Positions 49,878 through 58,328 of a DNA stretch of 64,000 bases are shown piece after piece. This DNA is from Planctomycetales bacterium (GTDB lineage: Bacteria; 4484-113), in NCBI GenBank assembly GCA_030606285.1, contig JAUWGS010000010.1, positions 1-64,000 on the forward strand, in the 5' to 3' direction. Position 1 is the first letter of the stretch. Each line of letters starts with the position of its first letter. The notes below the pieces were generated by a model. That model was given only the letters and a program-made list of their open reading frames with translations, had not been told where the DNA came from and did no database searches. The position numbers and the translations under genes are program-made.

Positions 49878-52800
49878 GTGTCAAGGCTATTCAGGCTTAG
49901 TGTTATCGCTGCGGTGCTATTGGCTGCGCTTGCTCTCGCCGCGTGCGGGAGCAAGAAGACACGGCTGGTGCCGCAACTCGCATCGGAAGGAACCCCGCCA
50001 ACTCTGACGCAACCCGCAACGGCGGTTTCCCTCGACGACGCGCTTACCGAACTCGACGCGCTTCCTACGCCGGAGGGCGTGGATGAAGCGCTGTTTGCGG
50101 AATTGAAGGAAGCGCTGCAGGACGCGCTGAGTGATTCCTGTAGGGCGGGGACAATCACCGGTGGCACGGGCGTCCCGCCCGTGATTCAGGTGGTTCGCAG
50201 GCGAGACGCCTGCGCCACCAAACTAACTTCCACTCCCCCCACCGGCGAAGCCAACCGGGTCAACGACCTCGGCATCACCGACAACGGCGACGGCACGTTC
50301 ACGCTTTCCTGGCACTACCGCAACCTCGGCGACTACGACCAGAATGGCACTGTCGCCGTAGAAGACATAATCCCACTGGCGTTACACTATGGCGAGGAAG
50401 TTCTGTATCACCGCCACAACTCGCTGCAAGCGGTCATTGATGGGTCCAACAACGGTTGTATTGGAATCGAAGACATCACGCCGATTGCAGTGCATCTTAC
50501 AGAGGACGTGCACCATTACGCTGTAGAGGGCGCGTCCTCAGCCGACGAGCCGTGGGAATGGATACGGGATGTGGCGCTGGAAGAGGGCACAGGCGAAGGA
50601 CGGAAGACCTACGAAGCCATACTGGACGATGCCATATACCAGTGGTACCGCGTTGTGACGGTTGACGCTGAAGGTAATCGGGCTGCCTACAGCACAAGTG
50701 TTTGGCTTCAATTTGGCCCCGCCGCGCCTTTAGTGACTAGAGTGTCTCCCACACTGCTACTCGCTGGTGCGGAAGCTTCGTTTAAGGCTACTGTAAAAGG
50801 AACCGGCCCCTTCGACTACGAGTGGGAATTCGGCGATGCGGCAACGCCCAGCGAATCGAACGATCCCGAGCCGACAGTTACAATAGGTCCGGCAGGACAG
50901 CATGTATGTCGTGTGCGCGTGTCCAACGATTACGGCACACACCTTTTCACGTTCTCAGTCACCGTGTCAGCGGATTACGGCGACTGGCGGATGGAGGGGA
51001 GAGATGCGCAACATACGCGCTGCAGCCCCTTCATCGGGCCATCCTCGCCAGTCGTGAAGTGGATGCTGCCTTTCGAAGTGACGTCCAGCGGCGGGAGGGA
51101 AGGCTCGTTTAACGCCTTAGGAACTATCTACATCCTCTGCCGCAGTCACAGCTTATATGCAGTTAACCCTTGGGGAATGATTGAATGGGATCATGAACTG
51201 CGGAATACCCTCGCAGTGACACCTGCCGTCGCTGCTGACGGTACTATCTATGCGCCTGACATGTATCACACCATAAGTGCGTTTAGTCCTGACGGCACCG
51301 TTAAATGGAATTTCGCGCCTGGCCTGGGTGGGTACTGGTCCAGTCCAACCATCGGTGTAGACGGCACAATCTACGCGGTTCATGGACTGTCGAGCAACAG
51401 CTATCTCTACGCCATCACCCCTGAGGGCGACACGCTGTGGACCTGCAGTCTTGAGGGCGGGGAGCCTGCTTGCCCCGCCCTAGCATCCGATAGAACAGTT
51501 TATATCGGCACTAACGCATACGAACTCAGCCATGAGAATGGGGGATACATATACACGGGTTATCTACACGCGATAGGCGCTCCGGGGAACCTGAAATGGA
51601 GTTACAGCGTAGAAGACCGTATTCGTTCTGGAGTATCAGTCGGAAAAGACGGAACAATCTACTTAGGATGCAACGATAACCATATCTACGCGATAAATCC
51701 TGATGGCAGCTTGAAATGGCTCTCCGAAGTAAGCGATGACGTCAAAGGGGGGCCTGCAATCGCTAAAGACGGAACAATATTGATTAGCTGCCGCAATGGT
51801 CGATTGCACGCCCTAAGCCCCGACGGTACTCCCAAATGGGAACGCGAGCACTGCGGCAGCTCTCATCCAGTAATCGATGCCGATGGCTGTATATACGCTA
51901 GTAGCAGCCGGCAAGTGGTAGCACTGCATCCCGACGGAACGCTGAAGTGGCAGTTCGACATTGACAACAGTCTGGGCGGGAACACAGGTATAAGTATGGC
52001 CTTAGACGGGTCGCTTTACGTGCACTTTCCCAATGGCGAACTCTACGCCTTTTCTGGTTGTGAACAGGTTCCTCTGGCAATCTCATCGGTCTCTCCCCAA
52101 AACGGACTCGCTAGCAAGCCAACGGCATTCAGCTTCATCTACAGCGGGAGCACACCCACCGAGTACTTCTGGGATTTTGGCGGCGGAGCTGAACCGAGTA
52201 CTTCAGAAGAAGAGAACCCGATTGTTACGCTGGGAACGGTTGGAGAGTACGACGCTTCACTGACCATTCGCAACGAGTATAACGAGGATATATTCCCTTT
52301 CACGCTCACGGTAAGAGAAGTTCCCCACGAGCCGTGGGTGCACACCTGGGGCACCGAGCGGTACGAATACGCTAGCGCTCTGGCAGTAGATTGCTCTGGT
52401 AGCATTTGGGTTGCTGGGAGCACAGCACTACTTAAGTATAGTCCTTGTGGCGAACTGATTCTCGCCAACTCATGGGAATATGACAGTTACGGTAGTTTGA
52501 TCCCTAGTGGTATCGTGATGGACACGAGCGGATATGCCTACATTGTGGTGTATGGAACCGGTGTTGCTGGTGTATTGCTGCTCAGGTTCGACCAAGCGGG
52601 CAGCCTGCTATGGAATCGAACCTGGACCGGGCACGCGGATAGTGCTTACGGGATGACGCTGGATGAATTCGGGAATGCTCTTGTCGTGGGTGAAACGTTC
52701 AAAGACACCGGATGGTTCCCCGACATCATGCTGCTGAAATACGATTCAGAAGGCAACCTGCTATTCTCCAAGGCCTTGCGAATGGAGCTTATCCAATCTG

Positions 52801-53522
52801 CTACCTCGGCCACACATAGTGGGGCGCGATTATACGTCGTTGGTCTTGATGCTGGATGGGGGTATTGCCGAGGATTAGTGGCAGCCTTTGACTGCGAAGG
52901 CCAGTTCTTATGGGGACGATACTGTGAAAACGCACCTGAACTGACTACGGTAGGAGTTGATAGCGCTGGAAACCTTTATACTGCTGGCCGCTGCTATTTC
53001 AACGATTCTTACGGTATCCTGCTGTTTAAAATCAACGGAGAGGGCAGTGTTCTATGGAGCAAACTGTTATGCTCTCCAACGAACTCCTACAGCGTAAGCG
53101 ACATCATTACCAACGAAACAGGAGATCTCTACATTGTGGGGAGCAGCGTTTCTACGCTCGATCCAGACTCCCCCCGGGGGCTGCTTTTCCTCAAATTGAG
53201 TGCCGAGGGTCGCGTACTCCGGAGCATGAAGTGGCAGCCTGTGGACCCTCAGAGCGATGGAGCATCGGGATACGCGCTATGCGTTGACGGTGAGGATGTT
53301 TACATTGCGGGGGGCGCACCTAACATCGCTGCCTGCTGGCATAACGTGGTCACACTCGCGCTGCCACTTTCGGTATCTCTGATCCCCTTTGACGGCGCTG
53401 TTGAAGAGGTCACAGGTTCTGAGGGATCACTCGAACTCACAGAAAGCCCGGTCCAAGGCGTAATCGACCAGGGGGGAGGCGGATGGAGCGATTTCCTCCT
53501 CCTCAAGAACTACCCGCCTTAG
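49878..53522 (+). CDS. Large lipoprotein: dockerin-like, PKD, PQQ-type and SBBP propellers
   Basis: 1214 residues. The lipobox is LAAC. A helical segment (about 52-88) precedes a repeat-derived linker (about 88-118), then TGEANRVNDL. Two dockerin-like F-hands follow at about 150-172 (DYDQNGTVAVED) and 185-207 (DGSNNGCIGIED). PKD-1 is at about 284-355. A PQQ-type propeller lies at about 371-731, with repeats of DGTIYxxxxDxxLYAIxPDGxLKW. PKD-2 is at about 737-811. An SBBP-type propeller runs about 821-1160, and the end is Gly-rich. It is probably a surface adhesin or binding scaffold. The N-terminal third is paralogous to 3997-5781. The C-terminus matches the orphan fragment at 6486-7190. Confidence 0.8.
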   Translation: MSRLFRLSVIAAVLLAALALAACGSKKTRLVPQLASEGTPPTLTQPATAVSLDDALTELDALPTPEGVDEALFAELKEALQDALSDSCRAGTITGGTGVPPVIQVVRRRDACATKLTSTPPTGEANRVNDLGITDNGDGTFTLSWHYRNLGDYDQNGTVAVEDIIPLALHYGEEVLYHRHNSLQAVIDGSNNGCIGIEDITPIAVHLTEDVHHYAVEGASSADEPWEWIRDVALEEGTGEGRKTYEAILDDAIYQWYRVVTVDAEGNRAAYSTSVWLQFGPAAPLVTRVSPTLLLAGAEASFKATVKGTGPFDYEWEFGDAATPSESNDPEPTVTIGPAGQHVCRVRVSNDYGTHLFTFSVTVSADYGDWRMEGRDAQHTRCSPFIGPSSPVVKWMLPFEVTSSGGREGSFNALGTIYILCRSHSLYAVNPWGMIEWDHELRNTLAVTPAVAADGTIYAPDMYHTISAFSPDGTVKWNFAPGLGGYWSSPTIGVDGTIYAVHGLSSNSYLYAITPEGDTLWTCSLEGGEPACPALASDRTVYIGTNAYELSHENGGYIYTGYLHAIGAPGNLKWSYSVEDRIRSGVSVGKDGTIYLGCNDNHIYAINPDGSLKWLSEVSDDVKGGPAIAKDGTILISCRNGRLHALSPDGTPKWEREHCGSSHPVIDADGCIYASSSRQVVALHPDGTLKWQFDIDNSLGGNTGISMALDGSLYVHFPNGELYAFSGCEQVPLAISSVSPQNGLASKPTAFSFIYSGSTPTEYFWDFGGGAEPSTSEEENPIVTLGTVGEYDASLTIRNEYNEDIFPFTLTVREVPHEPWVHTWGTERYEYASALAVDCSGSIWVAGSTALLKYSPCGELILANSWEYDSYGSLIPSGIVMDTSGYAYIVVYGTGVAGVLLLRFDQAGSLLWNRTWTGHADSAYGMTLDEFGNALVVGETFKDTGWFPDIMLLKYDSEGNLLFSKALRMELIQSATSATHSGARLYVVGLDAGWGYCRGLVAAFDCEGQFLWGRYCENAPELTTVGVDSAGNLYTAGRCYFNDSYGILLFKINGEGSVLWSKLLCSPTNSYSVSDIITNETGDLYIVGSSVSTLDPDSPRGLLFLKLSAEGRVLRSMKWQPVDPQSDGASGYALCVDGEDVYIAGGAPNIAACWHNVVTLALPLSVSLIPFDGAVEEVTGSEGSLELTESPVQGVIDQGGGGWSDFLLLKNYPP
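50138..50219. repeat. Composite palindromic repeats inside a gene
   Basis: CTGTAGGGCGGGG is followed from 50160 by a unit bounded by GGTGGCACGGG and GCGCCACC. It contains two hairpins, GGGCG-TCC-CGCCC and CGCAGGCG-AGA-CGCCTGCG. A partial intergenic copy of the first hairpin lies near 9729. The insertion keeps the frame and encodes the linker before the dockerin-like domain. Confidence 0.7.
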
Positions 53523-53565
53523 ACGAATCACCAACCAACGCAGCGCACACAGCAATTAAGCCCAC

Positions 53566-54381
53566 TCACGGCAATCTCATGACTTTGGCGATGTAGTCAA
53601 AGGCAATGGTGGTGCGGTAGCCGAACCAGGTCACGGTCGCGCCGTCGATTTTATAAAGCCCGTCGTTGCGCACGCAGGCAAGGTCCGCAAATTCTTCGCG
53701 GAACTCATCGATGTCGCTAAATTTAAACTTGTACGGCTCGTCGGGGAAGAACACCGCCTCCGGGTCGTACTCGCGGATGAAGTCTGCGTCAATCATCGGG
53801 TAGCGCTTCTGGATGGGCGGTATGACCGGCGTAAGCCCCGCCTGCGTCAGCAGGTCGTAGATGTACGTGTCCCGCGAAACGGTCATATACGGATCTTTCC
53901 ACACCAGGTGCAGCACGCGGCGAAACGTGTAGTCCGCCTTGGCGCCCGCCACCGTCTCGCGCCCCTGCGCAATCTGCGCCACCATCTCTTCCGCCTTTTC
54001 GCTGCATCCGGTAAGCGCGCCCAGGTCGGTTATCAGCTGCGCGGCTTCGTCAACCTTCACCACGAACGAGACGTGCACCGGCGCAATCTCCCGCAGCTCC
54101 TCTACGACGTCCTTTTCGTTTTCTTCCTTGTTGCAGAGAATGAGGTCGGGCTCCAGCTCGCGGATGAGGTCGATGTCAGGATCCTTCGGCCCACCAACAC
54201 GCGTTTTCTTCTTGTACATCGACCACGGACGCTCGCAGAACTTCGTGATGCCAACTAGCTGGTCTTCCGCGCCGAGATAATGCAGCGTCTCCGATTCGGA
54301 CGGCACGAGCGAGACGATGCGCTCGGCGGGCTGCGCAAGCTCAACGAAGGTATCGTCGAAGTTGGCGACGCGGATTCTCAT
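53566..54381 (-). CDS. Helical-backbone metal-receptor protein (BtuF-like), no signal peptide
   Basis: 271 residues. The fold of vitamin B12/iron-siderophore binding proteins: AERIVSLVPSESETLHYLGAEDQLVGIT, then DLILCNKE and EPDLI elements, with a C-terminal lobe. Family members are periplasmic, but this one starts at the mature domain with no signal sequence and has no permease or ATPase gene nearby. It may be a cytosolic cobalamin- or metal-binding protein. It lies 6 nt after the B3/4 gene on the same strand. Confidence 0.7.
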   Translation of the reverse strand: MRIRVANFDDTFVELAQPAERIVSLVPSESETLHYLGAEDQLVGITKFCERPWSMYKKKTRVGGPKDPDIDLIRELEPDLILCNKEENEKDVVEELREIAPVHVSFVVKVDEAAQLITDLGALTGCSEKAEEMVAQIAQGRETVAGAKADYTFRRVLHLVWKDPYMTVSRDTYIYDLLTQAGLTPVIPPIQKRYPMIDADFIREYDPEAVFFPDEPYKFKFSDIDEFREEFADLACVRNDGLYKIDGATVTWFGYRTTIAFDYIAKVMRLP

Positions 54382-54387
54382 TGCGCC

Positions 54388-55071
54388 CTACTCTGTCGTC
54401 ACGACGCGCGTCTGCGTGCCATCGGCTCCGGCGAACTTGCGGGTGAGATCCGCCCATTCGCCGAGTATCTGCTCCATATGCAGCTCGTTAACGAGCTTGG
54501 GGCATCCGTAGACCACGGCGAGCGCGCTCGTGGTGTCGTCCGCGAGCTTTGCGAACTGCGAATCCTTGATGGGGCTTCCCATCGCCTTGGACGCGCCACC
54601 GTAGGAATCGGCAACGACGACCAAGCCCGTCAGGTCAAGCTCCTGCCCCGACGGGTTGAATACGTAGCGCTCCTTTTCGTAGCCCAGCCGCAGGTGCACC
54701 TCGCCGGAGAACTTACCCGTGTCCACCACGCTCATCGGCAGGAAGTGGCGCAGCGATAGCAGATTGTTGATGTCAACGAGATTATTCACGAAGTGAAACT
54801 CTCCGCTTTCGGCAAGGTCGCGCAAGAGGTATTCGCTCGCCGGACGGTTGCGTCCGCTGGGCTTGAACCCGCCCTGGCGCAGCGTGTCGCGGATGCCGCT
54901 AACGAATTTTTCGGGCATCTCAACGCCGCGCGCCACGTAGTCGTTCACCAGTTGCGATATCTCGTCTAAGAGTCCCGGTGGGCTTTCCTTGAGCTCGACC
55001 GCCTCAAAAAGCACCAGTCCCAGCCGGCACGCGTAGCCATCCAGCTCAACCTGGACGTCTTTTAGTTCCAT
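54388..55071 (-). CDS. B3/4 (PheT-like) domain protein
   Basis: 227 residues. The pattern NRPASEYLLRDL...NNLVDINNLLSLRHFLPMSVVD is the core of the B3/B4 domain found in the phenylalanyl-tRNA synthetase beta chain and in free-standing proteins. Those may edit misacylated tRNA or bind amino acids; the function here is unproven. First gene of a two-gene unit with the BtuF-like protein. Confidence 0.75.
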   Translation of the reverse strand: MELKDVQVELDGYACRLGLVLFEAVELKESPPGLLDEISQLVNDYVARGVEMPEKFVSGIRDTLRQGGFKPSGRNRPASEYLLRDLAESGEFHFVNNLVDINNLLSLRHFLPMSVVDTGKFSGEVHLRLGYEKERYVFNPSGQELDLTGLVVVADSYGGASKAMGSPIKDSQFAKLADDTTSALAVVYGCPKLVNELHMEQILGEWADLTRKFAGADGTQTRVVTTE

Positions 55072-55150
55072 GCGCCCATTCTAGCACGCGGCACGCGATG
55101 TCTTTTGCCTCTTTCAAGTACGCGGTGCTGACTAGCGCCGCTCCTAATAG

Positions 55151-55168
55151 CCGGGCTAGTGAGCCCGG
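55151..55168. repeat. Perfect 7-bp hairpin
   Basis: CCGGGCT-AGTG-AGCCCGG followed by CCTACC. It lies upstream of the B3/4 gene in the 227-bp gap 55072-55298, which holds only repeats. Confidence 0.5.
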
Positions 55169-55230
55169 CCTACCCAGCTCGTCTAATATACAAGGGTGGG
55201 GCTAAAAATGGAGTGGTGACCTCTAGGTCG

Positions 55231-55256
55231 CCACACCTTAATCGCGCAACCTGGAG
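55231..55256. repeat. 26-nt dispersed repeat, copy 2
   Basis: 24 of 26 bases match 9818-9843. Confidence 0.6.
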
Positions 55257-55272
55257 GTCGCGCGTCCGGATT

Positions 55273-55298
55273 GTAGGGCGGGGTCTCCGCGCCCCGCC
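55273..55298. repeat. Palindromic repeat abutting a stop codon
   Basis: TGTAGGGCGGGG and CCCCGCC form a 7-bp stem. The last base lies next to the TAA of the following minus-strand gene, so the hairpin would be at the very 3' end of that message. There is no T-run. Confidence 0.55.
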
Positions 55299-56483
55299 TT
55301 ATTCTTCAGTCTCAATAACCGTAACCTCGCAGCCGAGGTAGTCCGTGAAGTAATGCTGCGTCTCCCCATCGGGCTCCAGGTAGTGTGTGTGCTCGGGCAC
55401 GAAATCTATACGCCACATCCCCGGCTCCACCGCCTTAAATTCCATATTGAACAGCGGTCCGCTGGTTCCTGCTGGCGCGCCGATGGGGTTTGGGCCTCTC
55501 GGAGAGATGCTCCACCCGAGCCGCCCATTCAGCCAGAATAATACATCGTTCGGGACGAAAATAGAGTCAGAGAATGCATCCCAGAATGTACCGTCTTCCT
55601 CCCACGTAACGCCACCAGGCGACCCCAAATCCCAACTCAGCGTTCTGTAGCGCATACCTTCGCACGGCAAAAGCTCTATGCCGTCGAAGTACGCCACCGG
55701 ATATAGGATGTCGTACACGGAGACTTCTATAAGAACGGTTTCGCCCAGGCCGACAGTGGCAGCGTTCGGCTGTATCACGATGCTGCCCGGCTGAGGGTGA
55801 AATCCATAAACAATACCTGTTGCCTCGCCGCGAGTCTGATAGTATCCGTTGTCAAGCGTAATCCGTATAGTCGCGTATACGTCCCAAAGCATGTGGTTAG
55901 TGACAGTCACCTCATATGGCCCGGAATCCAGCGGCACAGTCATGGTGGTTGGCTCGACAGTGATACCTTCTCCTTCAATAACCTCAATGGTGACAACGAC
56001 TTCGTTGCCTATTCCCCAGTCGGAAACAGAGAAGATGACTGTAGCCGGATTGCCCCAGTAAAAAGTTGGCTCCATTTCAAACCATGGGTCAAGGTCGTAT
56101 CCCGGGCCAACCTGGTACTCGACCTGAACCATGTCCGCGTTACCGTCGGCGTCGGTTACGGTGAGTGTGCAGGTGTAAAACGCGCAACGCGTCATCGAGT
56201 AGTTAAGCAGAATGACCGGGGGCCGAGGGACGCTCGATTCATTGGGATTAGCGCCGCCGCCGAAATCCCAGTCCCAGGAGACAACCGGAGACCCGCTGGT
56301 CTCAGCGGAGAATGTAAATAGCGAAAAGCCGTGGACATCGCCCGATGGCACATCCACCGACACGATGCTCGGCCCGACACGAACAGCCCACGGCCACCGG
56401 CTTGGAGAGCTGTCGTTCCCGCCGCATGCGCTCAGGGCGGCTGCTGCGACTGCAACTACCACGAGCGTCCAGAAGCCTTTCAT
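55299..56483 (-). CDS. Lipoprotein with PKD and cohesin-like domains
   Basis: 394 residues. The lipobox is LSAC (Cys20). A PKD domain lies at about 45-125 (VSWDWDFGGGANP, YTCTLTVTDADGN). An Ig-like region (about 125-230) follows. The C-terminal domain (about 232-390) begins GSIVIQPNAATVGLGETVLIEV and continues with YFDGIELL, LFNMEFKAVEPG. This is the layout of a cohesin-like carbohydrate/dockerin-binding fold. Surface exposure is likely. Confidence 0.65.
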   Translation of the reverse strand: MKGFWTLVVVAVAAAALSACGGNDSSPSRWPWAVRVGPSIVSVDVPSGDVHGFSLFTFSAETSGSPVVSWDWDFGGGANPNESSVPRPPVILLNYSMTRCAFYTCTLTVTDADGNADMVQVEYQVGPGYDLDPWFEMEPTFYWGNPATVIFSVSDWGIGNEVVVTIEVIEGEGITVEPTTMTVPLDSGPYEVTVTNHMLWDVYATIRITLDNGYYQTRGEATGIVYGFHPQPGSIVIQPNAATVGLGETVLIEVSVYDILYPVAYFDGIELLPCEGMRYRTLSWDLGSPGGVTWEEDGTFWDAFSDSIFVPNDVLFWLNGRLGWSISPRGPNPIGAPAGTSGPLFNMEFKAVEPGMWRIDFVPEHTHYLEPDGETQHYFTDYLGCEVTVIETEE

Positions 56484-56588
56484 CTTCTCCCTCCTCGGAA
56501 GGACTCAACTACATTCTACCAGAACCCGCCTGTACTCTCATTTCGACCTCACGCGACGAGCGAGCGCCCCGGAATACTGCGCAGGTTG

Positions 56589-56594
56589 TAGAAT
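56589..56594 (+). promoter_or_regulatory. -10 box TAGAAT of nitroreductase gene
   Basis: TAGAAT 30 nt before ATG 56625; GGGAGG is the ribosome site. Confidence 0.45.
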
Positions 56595-56624
56595 ATCTGC
56601 GGGTACACCAGCCGGGAGGGCATT

Positions 56625-57149
56625 ATGAATAACGCACCGGAAACGATTCAGATTATCTTTCAGCGGCAGAGCTGCCGCTACTTCCTGAGCGACGAGCTTC
56701 CTGAGGAGCACCTGAAGCTGCTGCTTGAATGTATGCGCTGGGCGCCCAGCGCGGGCAATATGCAGCCGTGGCGGTTTTACGTTGTGCGCGACGACGAGCG
56801 CAAGCAGGCGCTGGTAGCTTCAGCCTACGGCCAGCGGTTCATCGCCGACGCGCCCGTCGTTATCGTCGTGTGCGCGGTGGCGGACGAGAGCGCAGCGAGC
56901 TACGGCCCGCGCGGGGCGACGCTGTATTGCCTGCAGGACACGGCCGCGGCGGTGCAGAACCTGCTGCTTGCGGCGACCGCGCTGGGCTACGGCACGTGCT
57001 GGATCGGCGCGTTTGACGAACACGCTGCAGCAGAAGCGCTCAAGCTCCCGCAGCGCGAACGCCCCGTCGCTATGATTCCAGTCGGCAAACCCCGCCGCAT
57101 GGGTTCCCGTACGAACCGCCGCCCGCGCAGCGAGATTATGGTAGAGTAG
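56625..57149 (+). CDS. Nitroreductase family flavoprotein
   Basis: 174 residues. Binds FMN and reduces nitro, quinone or related compounds with NAD(P)H. RQSCRYF (FMN phosphate contact, about 12-18), APSAGNMQPWRFYVV and the GYGTCWIGAF C-terminal motif are typical. The short length fits the small subgroup. The next gene starts 36 nt downstream. Confidence 0.88.
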   Translation: MNNAPETIQIIFQRQSCRYFLSDELPEEHLKLLLECMRWAPSAGNMQPWRFYVVRDDERKQALVASAYGQRFIADAPVVIVVCAVADESAASYGPRGATLYCLQDTAAAVQNLLLAATALGYGTCWIGAFDEHAAAEALKLPQRERPVAMIPVGKPRRMGSRTNRRPRSEIMVE

Positions 57150-57185
57150 GCACTGCGAGAGCAAGGCTCCCGCAGGAGGGATTCA

Positions 57186-58328
57186 ATGAGGTTCCTCAGG
57201 ATTGGCCTCAAGAACTGGCGCAACTTCCAGGATGTGAATGTCGAACTTCAACGCCGCGTCTTCATTGCCGGCCCCAATGCCTCGGGGAAATCGAATTTCC
57301 TTGACGCGTTCAGGTTTCTGAGGGACATTGCCGCTAAGGGCGGAGGCTTGCGAGAGGCCGTGGACAGGCGGGGAGGCGTTTCGAAGATTCGCTGCCTTGC
57401 CGCTCGACGCTATTCGGATATCACGGTCGAAGTAGAGATTGGCAATGGCGCGGATGGCCCGGCTTGGTTTTACAAGCTGGTATTCAGTCAAGATTCACAA
57501 CGACGCGCTGTGATTAAGGAAGAAGTGGTTCGGCGAGGTCAAGAGGAGATTCTAAAGCGTCCTGACAATGATGATAAGCAAGACCGTGAACGCTTAGCTC
57601 AAACTCACCTTGAGCAGGTGAGTGCTAATACGAGGTTTCGCGAGGTAGCCGGCTTCTTCAACGAGGTGCGCTACCTCCACATCGTGCCGCAACTCGTCAG
57701 AGCTCCCGAGCGATACTTAGGGCGAGGAGGAGATCCATATGGAAGTGATTTCCTAGAGCAAGTCGCAGCCAAACATAAGCGTACTTGGGAGTCTAGACTT
57801 CGTCGAATAGCGAAAGCACTTAGGGTGGCAGTGCCGCAGCTAACAGAACTAAAGCTTGATCGCGATGAGCGAGGAGCCCCTCACCTGTCAGGGAGGTATG
57901 AACACTGGCGTCCTCATGGTGCCTGGCAAATGGAGGATCAGTTTTCCGACGGCACACTAAGGCTTTTAGGACTCCTTTGGGCAGTGCTTGACGGTGGCGG
58001 ACCTCTTTTACTCGAAGAGCCAGAGCTATCCCTGCATCCTGACGTTGTGAAGCATATCGCCCAGATGTTGGCCAGGCTTAGTAGGAAGACTGGTCGCCAG
58101 ATTGTGGTCAGCACCCACTCGAGCGACCTGCTGCGCGATCCTGGTATTGGCGCAGACGAAGTGCTGTTACTAATTCCAAGTGAAGAAGGTACTCGCGTTG
58201 AATTGGCAGCGAGCGATCATCAGATTGTCACATTGCTTAAAAGTGGTCTCAGTATAGCTGATGCAGCACTTCCGAAGACGGCGCCGAAGGACGCAGCGCA
58301 ACTGGCTATGTTTGGGGACATCAAGTGA
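57186..58328 (+). CDS. AAA family ATPase (SMC/OLD-like, AAA_21 type)
   Basis: 380 residues. Walker A GPNASGKSN (about 28-36), a Walker B-type LLLEEPELSLHP (about 273-284) and an H-loop STHSSDLL (about 308). The mid region is helical. Such compact ATPases commonly pair with nuclease or TOPRIM effectors in anti-phage systems. Here the downstream gene overlaps by 4 nt (GTGA), so the two proteins are likely made together. The pair is AT-richer than the flanks, a sign of transfer. Confidence 0.8.
   Translation: MRFLRIGLKNWRNFQDVNVELQRRVFIAGPNASGKSNFLDAFRFLRDIAAKGGGLREAVDRRGGVSKIRCLAARRYSDITVEVEIGNGADGPAWFYKLVFSQDSQRRAVIKEEVVRRGQEEILKRPDNDDKQDRERLAQTHLEQVSANTRFREVAGFFNEVRYLHIVPQLVRAPERYLGRGGDPYGSDFLEQVAAKHKRTWESRLRRIAKALRVAVPQLTELKLDRDERGAPHLSGRYEHWRPHGAWQMEDQFSDGTLRLLGLLWAVLDGGGPLLLEEPELSLHPDVVKHIAQMLARLSRKTGRQIVVSTHSSDLLRDPGIGADEVLLLIPSEEGTRVELAASDHQIVTLLKSGLSIADAALPKTAPKDAAQLAMFGDIK

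Noticed and set aside
52610-52626. Second tRNA T-arm (AATCGAACC-like word)
   Set aside because: It lies inside a coding gene and no cloverleaf can be formed.
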